From contig NC_065539.1 of NCBI RefSeq assembly GCF_932294415.1, positions 47,530,501 to 47,594,500 of the forward strand: 64,000 nt of DNA, read 5' to 3'. This stretch comes from Quercus robur (lineage: Eukaryota > Streptophyta > Magnoliopsida > Fagales > Fagaceae). Shown here piece by piece: positions 1 through 9,750 of this stretch. The notes under the pieces were generated by a model that ran no database searches, was not told the DNA's origin, and was given only the letters and a program-made list of their open reading frames with translations. Each line of letters starts with the position of its first letter. Position 1 is the first letter of the stretch. A program made the translations under genes and the position numbers.

Positions 1-277
1 ATGTTGTTTGCAGGTTTGTTTAGTTCAAAGATGATGTTTTTCTATAAATTTTGGTGTTTTGAATGCTTCCGTGTATCCTAAATCTCTCTCCTTTTTTATT
101 TTCCCCTTATATTCATCCTTGCGTTTGCAACACTACTGTTCTTTTGAAGGACTACTGCAACAAAAAAAAAAAAAAAATATCATCCATTTTGTGTAGATTT
201 GATTTCAATATAATTTAATTATCTTATCCAGAAGCATGAGTATGGTCTCTCGAATTTTAATGTTTTTGTACATGCAG

Positions 278-374
278 GGAGCTTGGCATTGGAATAGTTC
301 CATACAGTCCTCTTGTTCGTGGTTTTTTAGCTGGCAAAGGAGCCGTGGAAAATTTGGCTGCAAATAGCGTATTG
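278..374 (+). pseudogene. orphan exon of an aldo-keto reductase
   Basis: A 97-base stretch between a TGCAG acceptor and a GTACAT donor translates to [16 protein letters not shown] followed by [16 protein letters not shown]. This is the internal exon of plant NADPH-dependent aldo-keto reductases of the auxin-induced PCNT115/perakine reductase type, where the usual text is [17 protein letters not shown]. One phase-1 base precedes 32 open codons, as expected for a spliced exon. No other exon of the family is visible in the 277 bases before it or in the kilobases after it, where a LINE begins. It is either the edge of a gene lying mostly left of the window and cut by the LINE, or a captured fragment. 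The identity is fairly sure; function is doubtful. Confidence 0.72.
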
Positions 375-471
375 GTACATATTTCACCAGTATTTTGTGT
401 TATTCATTTGTATATTAGCAAAGATTTTTCAGGAAACAATGATATTTTTCTTTGAGCAACGATTCATCAAG

Positions 472-1300
472 TTTTTTTTTTTTTTTTTTTTGAGAAAGAA
501 GCTGACTTATTTTATTAACTTGAAACAATTACATCCAAATCTAAAATCGAAACAATATGCGATGGGACATCTTCTATCCATACTTGAAAATCTGATATGC
601 GTAATGCATTTTTCGGCAGACTATGAGCAACCCTATTGTCGTTTCTCTTAACATGAGAATACAACAATCGTTCAAAACTATTAGCAACCCTTTTCACATC
701 ATCTACCAGTAGACCTATTGGAGATAGGCTACACTCTGTTGACTTCAAACCTTTAATCTGACCGAGAGAATCTCCTTCGAGAGTAGCTCTTTGAAAACCC
801 AACTCACGCGCAAATGTCACTGCCTTCAGAGCAGCCAGCGCCTCAACCTCATCAGGCTTGTAAGCTTGATGAATTTTTTCTGAACAAGAAGCCATCACAA
901 CTCCATTATTATCCCGAATTACCACTATTGCCGCCACTTGAAATTGATTTCCCTTGGAATATTTTTTCAAGGCATTAATTGGATTAACTCCAATTGTACA
1001 TGCTAGCTGGCTGGTAGACTCCAAATTGGGTGTAACAATTCTTGCCAATAATAACTCTTCATTATTATTTATATTTGCCAAAAACGTATCCTCCTGTAAT
1101 ACCTCCACCGAAATAGAAGGTGTATTAATTGAGTTGGACTTATTGCTAATTGGCGTGGACTTTGGCAGCACTAAATCCTCAATAATTGCAGACACTGAAG
1201 CCCAATCCAGCTGCGTGGCTGAGGGCAGCATTAATGAGGGCGTTACTCCAGGAGTTGTAACTGAAGTAACGTTCCTCCAACTTCATCTATAACATTTGAA
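472..1300 (-). mobile_element. 5'-truncated LINE (non-LTR retrotransposon) 3' end
   Basis: A run of 20 T at 472-491 marks the poly(A) tail of a minus-strand insertion. Directly behind it lies an ORF ending in an RNase H type-1 domain, the usual C-terminus of plant LINE ORF2. No reverse transcriptase is left, so only about the last 0.8 kb is present. The right limit is approximate because I found no clear target-site duplication. Confidence 0.6.
515..1231 (-). CDS. RNase H type-1 domain ORF of the LINE remnant
   Basis: This open frame of 238 residues has an RNase H-like fold in its second half. Visible pieces are AAIVVIRDNNGVVMASCSEK (first strand pair), an EVEALAALKAV helix carrying the catalytic Glu, LEGDSLGQI with the catalytic Asp, and the terminal RNDNRVAHSLPK motif that in intact proteins reads like REANRVAH-LAK. 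The first 90 or so residues have no recognisable domain and would be the linker after the reverse transcriptase in a full ORF2. The frame runs nearly to the poly(A) tail, as in LINEs. It is unlikely to be a host gene, although free-standing RNase H-like proteins of this sort are often annotated in plants. Confidence 0.6.
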   Translation of the reverse strand: MLPSATQLDWASVSAIIEDLVLPKSTPISNKSNSINTPSISVEVLQEDTFLANINNNEELLLARIVTPNLESTSQLACTIGVNPINALKKYSKGNQFQVAAIVVIRDNNGVVMASCSEKIHQAYKPDEVEALAALKAVTFARELGFQRATLEGDSLGQIKGLKSTECSLSPIGLLVDDVKRVANSFERLLYSHVKRNDNRVAHSLPKNALRISDFQVWIEDVPSHIVSILDLDVIVSS

Positions 1301-1830
1301 AAATTGCTACCAAGTGAAATTTTGAAAATTTAGCTTTCAAGCTTTTCAAGTTGCCACATTATATTGATTGACACAATTGATGGATTAACTTCTCACTTAT
1401 TTTATAAACATCTAAATTTGCAAACATCTATAATAATGACTACAAATTATTGCACATGGTGTTATTGTATTAAAGTGTTACAATATATACAAAACATACA
1501 ACAATGTCATCTGAAAAGAACAAAATCCTATAGCAATAACAATGTTGACCCCCCTAAAATAAAATCCAAGAGTCGCCATGCAAAAAAGGCCAAAATCCAA
1601 ACAAAACCGTAGAAAAAAATACAGCATCACTTTCATTTTAAAATACATATGAAAGTTCATCATAGTAATTAAAAATTTCCCAAGAGTGAAACTCTAAACA
1701 TCACAAAAGTACCCAATCAATAAACTTGCAAACTGGGATGAACAAAATAGGGATGAATAGTAAAGTTGCAAAGTAAACACACTCTAAACATCACATAATA
1801 TTATCATCACTTTGCATCCACCCTAACCAC
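1301..1830. other. AT-rich spacer and 3' flank of the B3 gene
   Basis: I see no coding signal here. The right part is probably the 3' UTR of the minus-strand B3 gene that ends at 1831. Confidence 0.4.
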
Positions 1831-3685
1831 TTAGTCTTGGCACTTGAAAATGTGGACGTTTAACACAACACCGTCCCTCATAATCAGCTCAAATACGCAA
1901 ACATCTCCTACTTGCAAACTATTTTCCCTCACAAACGCAGACCAACCAGCTGATACGACACATGATGAACCCCCACTTCGTTCATAAATGTATAGCTTCA
2001 CAGGCCATAATCGGTCCACAATCTGGAGCTTGACAGGGAGTATACTTGCTTTGGTGTAGTCCTTGGTAAACCCGTCTCTTGGTAAGTAGTTGATAATGTG
2101 TTGGGGTAAACTCTGTACAAGGAACAATAATAGATATTTAACAAATATATTCCAGCAACAAGTATCTAATTGATCTACATCTTTTCACCTAAAAACACAA
2201 ATAAGAACAAATCATTACCAACAAAATGTCCAGCCACAAGTATCTAGTGTGACAATCTTTCTAATTGATCTATGAAAAATGACAGTTAATGGGAGTTGCA
2301 TTTCTAAATTACAAAAATATTCCATTTTACTGAAGCTAAAAGCTTACCGCACGATCCTTGCCATTAATGTAGGATGGACGCATGGTAACAGTGAAAAGGG
2401 GATTTTCTGATTTAAAAGCATTGGCTATAACAAGATTTTTAGCTACACCACCGTCTTTCTTAGGATGGGCTGATCCTGAAAGAAGTTGAAAATACGAAGT
2501 CATGCACATAAAATTAATAGAGCAGAAGCTAAACAAATCAAGCAGTTGCTTACAAAAGTGTAACATTCAAACCTGAACCCTCTCCCCTATAAAAGTGTTT
2601 GATGATTTCAACAGAGCTGTCATCACTCTCATCATCTTCGATCCTATGATGTACATGTTGTTCGTCGTCTAAAGTATAGTCTATTTCTGTTGCAGTGGCA
2701 TCAAATATGAGTACATGAAACTGTGAATTTCCTTCATATTTGAAAACCAGCAAGTGCCCCACGGCTACACCATGAGAGCTTGCAAATTCGGACCAACCAT
2801 TTTGAAACCAAACCCCCCCAGCATGTTGTGCCAACTTGACTTTCCATTTTCTACCATTTGGAATAGTGAGAAAGGCCATATCTGACAGGTCCACTCCAAA
2901 TTTCTGCACGCACTTATCTGGAATCCGCTGTAAAAAGAATCTCCATAACATAAATGCAGGCTAGGGAAATAAACACATGCAATCAATCCTTATACACAAT
3001 GCTAGAAAATAAAAGTTTGAATGACCCTCTTATACTTCTTAGTTACAGCCCCCCACCCCCACACAAAAAAGAAAAGAAAATCAAACAAAATAAAATGTAA
3101 TCCTGCAACATTGACGTTATATTTAATAGCTATAACAGTAACAACTCTTATGAATTTTGAAACCAATTTATACAACCTAATCTTATAACCAAAATAACCA
3201 TCAACCTCTACACTTTTACATTTCTCTGTTGTTGTTGAAATGTAAAAAATTTTGGGGAAATGTTGTACATTTGACAGGTCCACTGCAAAAGAATATATAT
3301 TAAACTGTGAATTTCCTTCATATTTTTCCTCAATCTCTACCATGCGCTTATATCCCTGTTCCATTTTTTGTTCATATCTACTTGTACGATGCAAAAGTAC
3401 TCTGTTATGTGACTGTGTTCTTCTTAAAGTGTAACCTACGTATTGCAAAATGAAAGTTTTTCTGACTACATGTAACAAATGTACATATTTCAACAATCAC
3501 AAATAAAGAAGATGAAGTGTTCGAAGTGTATTAGCATATGATTTTCAGACAATGATAGAATTTATAAATTTGAGCATACTTACAAGCTTTCCTTCCTGAA
3601 CAGCATTCTGCAGAATAATCTTGAAAAAGTGTGGGGACCGATCAGCAGGACCATCGTCGTTGTCTCTCCGCCATTGAGAAGCCAT
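1831..3685 (-). CDS. two-B3-domain (REM/VRN1-like) DNA-binding protein
   Basis: Four exons join in frame on the minus strand: 3685-3584, 2927-2573, 2475-2348 and 2112-1831, 867 bases, 288 residues. All junctions are GT/AG and the phases match (0, 1, 0). The start MASQWRRDND precedes the canonical first-B3 opening SPHFFKIILQNA. The first B3 domain (about residues 18-112) contains IPNGRKWKVKL, VWFQNGWSEFA and FKYEGNSQFHVLIF, matching the VRN1/REM group. An acidic linker (DDESDDSS) follows. The second B3 domain (about 170-286) contains FTVTMRPSY, LPVKLQI, GWSAFVREN and LQVGDVCVFEL. Such proteins bind DNA in the nucleus, often without strong sequence preference, and act in vernalisation or reproductive development; the exact role here is unknown. 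The palindrome array of the neighbouring MULE starts about 90 bases upstream of the ATG, so the promoter may be transposon-derived. No inactivating change was seen. Confidence 0.85.
3272..3335. repeat. permuted duplicate of B3 exon 2 pieces inside intron 1
   Basis: TGACAGGTCCACTGCAAA (about 3275) and CTGTGAATTTCCTTCATATT (about 3304) repeat two stretches of exon 2 (near 2884 and 2727), but in the opposite relative order. It looks like a decayed, rearranged copy of the first B3 exon, inside the 656-base intron. Confidence 0.6.
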
Positions 3686-3775
3686 TGTTCTGGTTCTCCA
3701 AACTTTCGCTGAGAAGAAGTTGAACAGTTGCTGCTTCGTACGTTTGAGCACTAAATAGTGGGTTGGTCATACACA

Positions 3776-4790
3776 TAACCCGACTATTCAGAAATCGAGT
3801 TATGTGTACTGGGACTAAAAGGAGTCCATGCTGTGCGCAGTGTATCTCAGAGGAATCCATGTTGTGTGTGGTGGTTTGGAAGTCCATTTGAAGTAACTCG
3901 ATATCCTGAACATCAGGTTAAAGTAGAATTACTCGATATCCAAGAAATCGAGTTATATGGGACTAACTCGCTTATAAAGAAATCGAGTTAAGTTACATGG
4001 GAAATTGGGAATAACTCGGCAACAATTGTAGACAACGGTCTTCAACGTATCTCGATTCTAAATATATCGAGTTCCTCTCAACAGAACTCGGTAACCACTA
4101 AATCGAGTTACGTTGACTGGGCTTCCTGAGCCAGCCCAGATAGTTGGACTGGTCCAGAGGCAGTCCAAGAGGAATCTAAGTGGAGACAACGGCCTTCAAC
4201 GTATCTCGATGCTATATAGATCGAGTTACTCTCAACATAACTCGGTTACGACGAAATCGAGTTAAGTTGACTGGGCTTCCTGAGCCAGCCCAGATAGTTG
4301 GACTGGTCCAGAGGCAGTCCAAGAGGAATCTAAGTGGAGACAACGGTCTTCAACGTATCTCGATTCTATATATATCGAGTTACTCTCGACATAACTCGGT
4401 AAGGATGAAATCGAGTTAAGTTCACTGGGCTTCCAGCCCAGATATTTGGACTGGTGCCAGAGGCAGTCCAAGAGGAATCTAAGTGGAGACAACGGTCTTC
4501 AACGTATCTCGATTCTATATATATCGAGTTACTCTCAACATAACTCGGTAAGGATGAAATCGAGTTAAGTTGACTGGGCTTCCTACACCAGCCCAGATAT
4601 TTGGACTGGTCCAGATACAGTCCAAGAGGAATCTCCAACGTAACTCGGTACCCTATAAATCGAGGTATGTTGAAGGTAACTCGGATATCTAGAAATCGAG
4701 TAACTCAGATACTTGACAATTGAGAGTGGATACAGTCGTAGGGGGTTGAAAATGGACTGCAACGTAACTCGTTATCTAGAAAATCGAGTT
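3776..4790. repeat. left cluster of about 14 AACTCGAT/ATCGAGTT palindromes
   Basis: Near-perfect inverted repeats of about 26 bases, with arms like ACTCGAT and ATCGAGT around an 8-9 base spacer, recur at roughly 3780, 3930, 3963, 4049, 4084, 4203, 4239, 4354, 4391, 4504, 4540, 4640, 4677 and 4763. Variants read ACTCGGT on the left arm. The same motif recurs in the two other clusters of the element. Subterminal repeats of this kind are candidate transposase-binding sites; that role is inference. Confidence 0.85.
4031..4635. repeat. tandem array, four units of about 150 bases
   Basis: Units begin with GACAACGGTCTTCAACGTAT at 4031, with near-identical starts at 4185, 4339 and 4488 (periods 154, 154 and 149). 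Each unit contains two of the palindromes plus a GGCAGTCCAAGAGGAATC stretch. Copies are highly similar, so the array expanded recently. Confidence 0.9.
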
Positions 4791-5540
4791 TCATTTAGTA
4801 TAACCTTTCTACTTGTAGTTTTGCTTGCTACTTGCACTGTTCACACGCATTCAGTAACGTGCTTATTCATGGTTAAAGTGGACCTGCTGACAACCATGCT
4901 GTGAACAACAAGTCATCCATACAAATCATAACCAACCACATCCATCAGTAACATTCCCCCATTTGCATTACGCGAATGAAAAAATCATCCATATATACAA
5001 GCTTATTTGTAAGTAAAGAGCCTCTAAAGCTTTAATCAGTTGATGTACAAAAATAAAAAGTTCCATTTCTGCATTTTAAACAGTCATAGCAATTGTAAGT
5101 TGAAACTTGGACAGCATCCGCCAACAATGGTTTTAGGCAAACATGGAGTCATAGCATTTGAGTGACACCTTCTTTTTGTTCTTTTCAGAAGTTGCCTCCT
5201 TTCTGAGGAGTAGCCAACACAGAAATTAGTATACAACCCATGGTAATCAATAAATTGAATTGACAAATATAGAAGAGCATTCAAGCTTGCCTGCTTAAAT
5301 GAGGAGCATCTACAGTTACACCTTGCGGATTGAATACAAATCTGCAGCAAAACATATACAGTTAGGGAAATAGAGACCTCATGAATACTAGAATATGTAC
5401 ACCACAAACAATAAGATTGAAAGAATACTACAAATTACTGCCCACATCTTAATTATAACTCATATAATGTAATATCTAAACATGTAAAGAAGAATAACTT
5501 ATGATACCCCCTTGTTACTAAGATTTGTAATTCTTACCTG
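4791..5540 (-). other. 3' flank of the transposase gene with a probable UTR intron
   Basis: No ORF of note. Immediately after the transposase stop codon the minus strand reads CAG|GTAAGA, a good donor, and near 5345 it reads TTTTGCTGCAG, a good acceptor. A spliced 3' UTR is therefore plausible. Confidence 0.4.
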
Positions 5541-8165
5541 CTACATAGCACCATGGCTTGTTGAAGCCACATTTCGAGTTGGACATGTACGACGGTTATG
5601 ACCCTCTTGGCGACACAACCCACACTTCAACTTTGGTCCATTCTCAATCCACAATGAGGTTGGCAACTCCCTATCCTCGTCATCCATCTCATTGCGGATT
5701 CTCGTGGACTTGGGCCGACCTTTTTCACGGATCAACCGCTGGTTTGGCATTACGGTTCTCCTTTCTGCTGGCTCCGGCCATTCTAACCTATCTTTTAGTG
5801 GTTGGAATATAGGCTCATAGCTGTGATAGCGTTCTTCAAGGCGGTAGAAATGATCCATATACTCAGTGGCATCATGGTTGTGTTTGGCACAAACTGCTAT
5901 CAAGTGGGAACAAGGGATCTTGTTTGCTTCCCATTTGCCGCACGTGCATGTCATGTCTATGAGGGAAACCCTATGGGTGTGATCTCCCCCGCCAGTGTTC
6001 AACAGTGAAGACTGTGTCTCCACTGTATATAACCGTTGTTGCGCACTCATCCTTCTAACAATATGGAGCTTCGCCTTCTCTTGATTTTCCTCGAACTTGT
6101 CATAGGCATATTTGCACCACACTTGCCCCTCTTCCAACTTCTCTAGGGTTTTGTTTCGACGTTCGTCAAAGTATGAGTTCACCTTGTAAAATGTAAACTT
6201 CACCATTGCAGTTATGGGCAAGCTACGTGCGCCCTTAAGTACCCCATTGAAGCACTCTGACAGGTTGGTTGTCATTGCCCCATATCGGTGCCCATGGTCG
6301 TGTACAAGTGTCCACTTTTCTTGATTTACCTCCTTAAGATAGTCGTACGCAGCCGGGTTGACATTCTTGATGCAATCCATGGTGTTCTCAAACTTCCTAA
6401 CTTGATTCGCAGTTGCTGCGTTCCATACCAAGTTCTTCAAGGCCACACTATTGAAGTTAGTGTTAACATTGCTTACTAAATGGCGGAGGCAATACCGGTG
6501 ATGGGTTAAGGGCGGTTGCAAGTAGCCCCTAGTGGTGTCATCGAAGCATGATTGTATCCCACGATGCCTGTCGGATATTATACACAAATTGGTGCGGTCT
6601 GTAACATAGGTCAACAGGCATGCCAAGAACCATCCCCATGTCTCCGTGCTCTCGCTTTCGACAACGGCAAATGCGAGTGGATAAACCTCGTTGTTACCAT
6701 CTGTTGCCATTGCTATCAACAGCTTTCCTTTGTACTTGCCATAAAGGTGCGTTGCATCTATGCTTATCACCGGCCTGCAATGCCTAAACCCTCTAATACA
6801 CGGACCGAAAGCCCAAAACGCGGAGTTGAATATACAAGTCCCCGGGACATTGGGGTCACACTTTAGTGTGGTCACAGTATCCGGATCTGCATCAGACAAT
6901 GCAGCTAGAAATCGTGGCAATTCTGTGTACGACTCGTCAAAATCCCCGTAAATACGTGCAACTGCCTTCTGTTTGGCTTCCCAAACCTTGTACATAGTTA
7001 CATCATGCCCATGCCTTGCATGCAACATACTACGCAAGTCCCTTACCTTTCGGGTTAGGTCTTCCCGTACATACTTCTCAAGTGCAATGGAGATGAACTT
7101 TGAATCCATCATCCGCCCATCAGTTGGTAGCTGGAGGGATGAGCAACTATGGGGACCCTTACATGTACTGATAACCCACATCCCGTGCTTCTTGCTGCAA
7201 TTGGCCCGAATTGACCACAGACATGCCTCATTCTTACACCGCACTACCAGCCTATTGGTGTCAGACTTGATGAACTTGTATTGCTTGTTATGCTCCACAG
7301 AGTAGAGGGTCAACACATATTGAACAGAGGCTTTATTCTTGAATAGCATCCCCCTTGCTGGGTGGTCATCTTTATGCCAACTTGTAAGATGTCCTGTACC
7401 CAATGCAGGTGAAAGGTCATTAATATTGTCCCATGTGTTTGATGTGAACCATTCTGGGATAGGAACTGTTGTAAGGCAATCTTCCTCGTTATTTTCAATC
7501 AGTGGTACATCTAAGACCTCCGCGTCGTCCACTGGTCCATCTGTATCAATGAACTCTTCATACACATCTCGGCTGGCATCAATATCAATTCCCCCGTCCA
7601 TATCAGCTTGGACATGCTCATATGTGTGAGTAGACCCTCCCACATCATGTGTATTGGTGGCGCCCACCACTTCGGTGTTGTCCAAATGATCTATTGCACA
7701 TGGTTGATTATTGTAGGGGAAAGGCGTGGCATAGGCAAAGGGAGGATGCACGTCAACCGACAATGAGTGTGGCTCTTCCACCCCACTGGCATGCTGTGAA
7801 CTTGCACTACCATGGAACCCAACAGCCTCAACAGTTACATACAAGTCAGACGCTATGAACTGGGGGGTCCGCTTAATCACTGCCCACATCATGTCCACGT
7901 CAGCATCGCAACCCAACGGATTTGAGTTGTAGACAACCTGAGTACTCACAAGTATCTGGGGGGCACGGTACACAATGGATATCTTATGTGACTCCTTGTC
8001 CAACCGTAGAGCTTCCATTATCTTCCGGTGCATTTTTCTCAAGTGTGTTCCCCATTTCAACTCAATGAACTTCTGCTTCACTGACTCGCCTTTATAGGAC
8101 AGCCCATGCAAGTCATGGAAATACTGTTCCCCATCATAGTAAACGTAGAAGCAGTGACGACCCAT
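5541..8165 (-). CDS. MuDR-type (MULE) transposase
   Basis: An uninterrupted frame of 874 residues from the ATG at 8165 (881 from an upstream in-frame ATG at 8186; an acceptor-like TTATCCAG just before 8165 favours the later start). Numbering below is from 8186. Domains in order are: an N-terminal 120-residue region typical of plant MuDR transposases; an acidic spacer; the MuDR DNA-binding domain (about 278-350) with a WRKY-GCM1-type zinc finger (C317, C322, H346, C348); the MULE catalytic domain with SIDATHL (D477), IISDRHRG (D539) and NLSECFNGVL (E644), giving a DDE triad; a SWIM zinc finger (C747, C749, C759, H761); and a C-terminal zinc knuckle CX2CX4HX4C (C855-C868). The enzyme cuts and moves elements with matching ends in the nucleus. 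All key residues are present, so it may be active. It diverges from the HBD ORF across a 1.5 kb spacer. Confidence 0.93.
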   Translation of the reverse strand: MGRHCFYVYYDGEQYFHDLHGLSYKGESVKQKFIELKWGTHLRKMHRKIMEALRLDKESHKISIVYRAPQILVSTQVVYNSNPLGCDADVDMMWAVIKRTPQFIASDLYVTVEAVGFHGSASSQHASGVEEPHSLSVDVHPPFAYATPFPYNNQPCAIDHLDNTEVVGATNTHDVGGSTHTYEHVQADMDGGIDIDASRDVYEEFIDTDGPVDDAEVLDVPLIENNEEDCLTTVPIPEWFTSNTWDNINDLSPALGTGHLTSWHKDDHPARGMLFKNKASVQYVLTLYSVEHNKQYKFIKSDTNRLVVRCKNEACLWSIRANCSKKHGMWVISTCKGPHSCSSLQLPTDGRMMDSKFISIALEKYVREDLTRKVRDLRSMLHARHGHDVTMYKVWEAKQKAVARIYGDFDESYTELPRFLAALSDADPDTVTTLKCDPNVPGTCIFNSAFWAFGPCIRGFRHCRPVISIDATHLYGKYKGKLLIAMATDGNNEVYPLAFAVVESESTETWGWFLACLLTYVTDRTNLCIISDRHRGIQSCFDDTTRGYLQPPLTHHRYCLRHLVSNVNTNFNSVALKNLVWNAATANQVRKFENTMDCIKNVNPAAYDYLKEVNQEKWTLVHDHGHRYGAMTTNLSECFNGVLKGARSLPITAMVKFTFYKVNSYFDERRNKTLEKLEEGQVWCKYAYDKFEENQEKAKLHIVRRMSAQQRLYTVETQSSLLNTGGGDHTHRVSLIDMTCTCGKWEANKIPCSHLIAVCAKHNHDATEYMDHFYRLEERYHSYEPIFQPLKDRLEWPEPAERRTVMPNQRLIREKGRPKSTRIRNEMDDEDRELPTSLWIENGPKLKCGLCRQEGHNRRTCPTRNVASTSHGAM

Positions 8166-8309
8166 GGCAGACCTGGATAAGGACAATTAATTGTGGTTAT
8201 CATGCAGAAGATAGGGGGTTATGTTAATGCAACAGTAATTACTCTTTTACAGATGCACTATGATGCTATCCTAATTATAGGTGTACACACTTGATTCGTT
8301 TGAACACAA

Positions 8310-8490
8310 ACATTGGCCTTTTAGGGGAGACGTGCCACAACAAAGAATTAGGGTGTTTGTAAACTCGCTTGGTAAGGATGCAATATGGAGTAGGAAAATG
8401 CAAACATGGTCAGCAAAACTTGTTCACCTCGCAGGCTTTCTTTTTCAGAACCCACACAGCAAAGACTTTCAGAACTGAAAGAGCCATACA
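8310..8490. repeat. direct repeat, copy 1
   Basis: About 180 bases that recur in diverged form at 9265-9445. Shared landmarks are GACGTGCCACAACAAAG versus GATGTGCCAGAACAAAG, GGTAAGGATGCAATA versus GGTGAGGATGCAATA, and AGGCTTTCTTTTTCAGA in both. No protein function recognised. Confidence 0.8.
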
Positions 8491-8884
8491 ATTTAAACCT
8501 CAGTATACATTACACATCATTAGTGTGTAGTTACGAATGAATGCATATGTCATCATATGAATTCACCGTACAATGTTTGTTTATATATATGTTTATTTAG
8601 AATGATTATATACATATTTCCCAAAAGAGTTCTCAAAAAAAAGTATTATATACATTACTATATAAAACTCGACATATTTAGGAACAATATGTATACAATG
8701 TCACTATCACACACACATACACACATATAAGATTAATCTCACATAAGTCATAAGAGCACACAATAATTAATCGTTTCTTGGACAATTTTTTGCAGGATTT
8801 TCAATGCACTAACAGTTTTTGCAATTCCTAACAAAAATGTTTCAAAAAATTGGTGCCCTAAGCACATACATTATATGTAAACAT

Positions 8885-8893
8885 ACCTATACA

Positions 8894-8927
<34 letters not shown>

Positions 8928-9175
8928 CATGTGATCATATATGGGTAGGTAGCTTTGTTTATATTTACATATATTTGCATATACATACATACATACATGT
9001 ATATATATATATATTTCCCCTTATATGTGTGTGTGTGTGTATGTGTGTGTATATATATATACATATATTTGGGAATGCCACATATACATCTTATTATATG
9101 GGTAAGTACGTTTGTCTATATATACATATATCTATACAATGTTTTCTTTATGTATATATATACACACACATAATG
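8885..9175. repeat. TG/TA microsatellite tract
   Basis: Alternating runs of (TG)n, (TA)n and CATA repeats. ORFs over this tract are pure low-complexity translations and are not genes. It separates the two divergent MULE ORFs. Confidence 0.9.
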
Positions 9176-9264
9176 TCAGAATAAGACAGTTGTAGAAAGC
9201 AATCCAAACCCTTAAGTAGTTATGTAAGTCAATCCATTTATAAGTAGTTATGTAAGTGAATATA

Positions 9265-9445
9265 TACCTGTCAGGGAAGATGTGCCAGAACAAAGAAGAA
9301 GGGGACCACAGCAACAGCACGCCTGGTGAGGATGCAATAATGACAAGGAAAATGGCAGAAGAGTTAGCAAACTTTGTTCACCTCATAGGCTTTCTTTTTC
9401 AGAGACCAGACAGTGAAGGTTTTCAACACAGATAGAGCCAGACAC
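9265..9445. repeat. direct repeat, copy 2
   Basis: The second, diverged copy of the 8310-8490 repeat. It lies just left of the central palindrome cluster. Confidence 0.8.
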
Positions 9446-9481
9446 GTGCATGGATTCTGAAATGTGGGGAGGGGGACAACA

Positions 9482-9650
9482 TGACTCGATATTAAGTACA
9501 TCGATTTTATATAAAACTCGATACCACATAAATCGAGTTACTGTTGACAAGACGTATTGAAATGACGGCATTTCAGAAACTCGGTTAATGAGAAGTCGAG
9601 TTACATGTAACTCCGCATGCTATAACTCGATTTCTATGGAATCGAGTTGT
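9482..9650. repeat. central cluster of four AACTCGAT/ATCGAGTT palindromes
   Basis: Copies at about 9482, 9515, 9579 and 9624, for example TAACTCGATTTCTATGGAAT followed by CGAGTTG. The cluster lies about 100 bases before the start of the HBD ORF and 1.3 kb from the divergent transposase start. It could be a shared control region or an internal former element end. Confidence 0.8.
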
Positions 9651-9750
9651 GGCCCCATTTCCACTACAAAAGCTCACTTCACACGTTAGAAGGTGCAGCC
9701 ATGTTATTCTAGTGCAAAGAGTTCCCACCATTGCGTTTTTGTAGAGCAGG

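Noticed and set aside
1-277. Further aldo-keto reductase exons
   Set aside because: No frame in this stretch matches the family; it looks like intron.
4031-4635. CRISPR-like array
   Set aside because: The repeat-spacer look comes from palindromes inside 150-base tandem units; units are fully similar, the genome is eukaryotic, and no cas genes exist.
8819-9184. Protein-coding ORFs on both strands over the TG/TA tract
   Set aside because: Translations are Tyr/Ile/Thr/His runs from microsatellite sequence.
3776-9660. Two separate MULEs meeting at 9.5 kb
   Set aside because: Not excluded, but no TIR pair or target duplication marks a junction, and the HBD ORF diverges from the transposase across the central palindromes as in a shared control region; kept as an alternative only.
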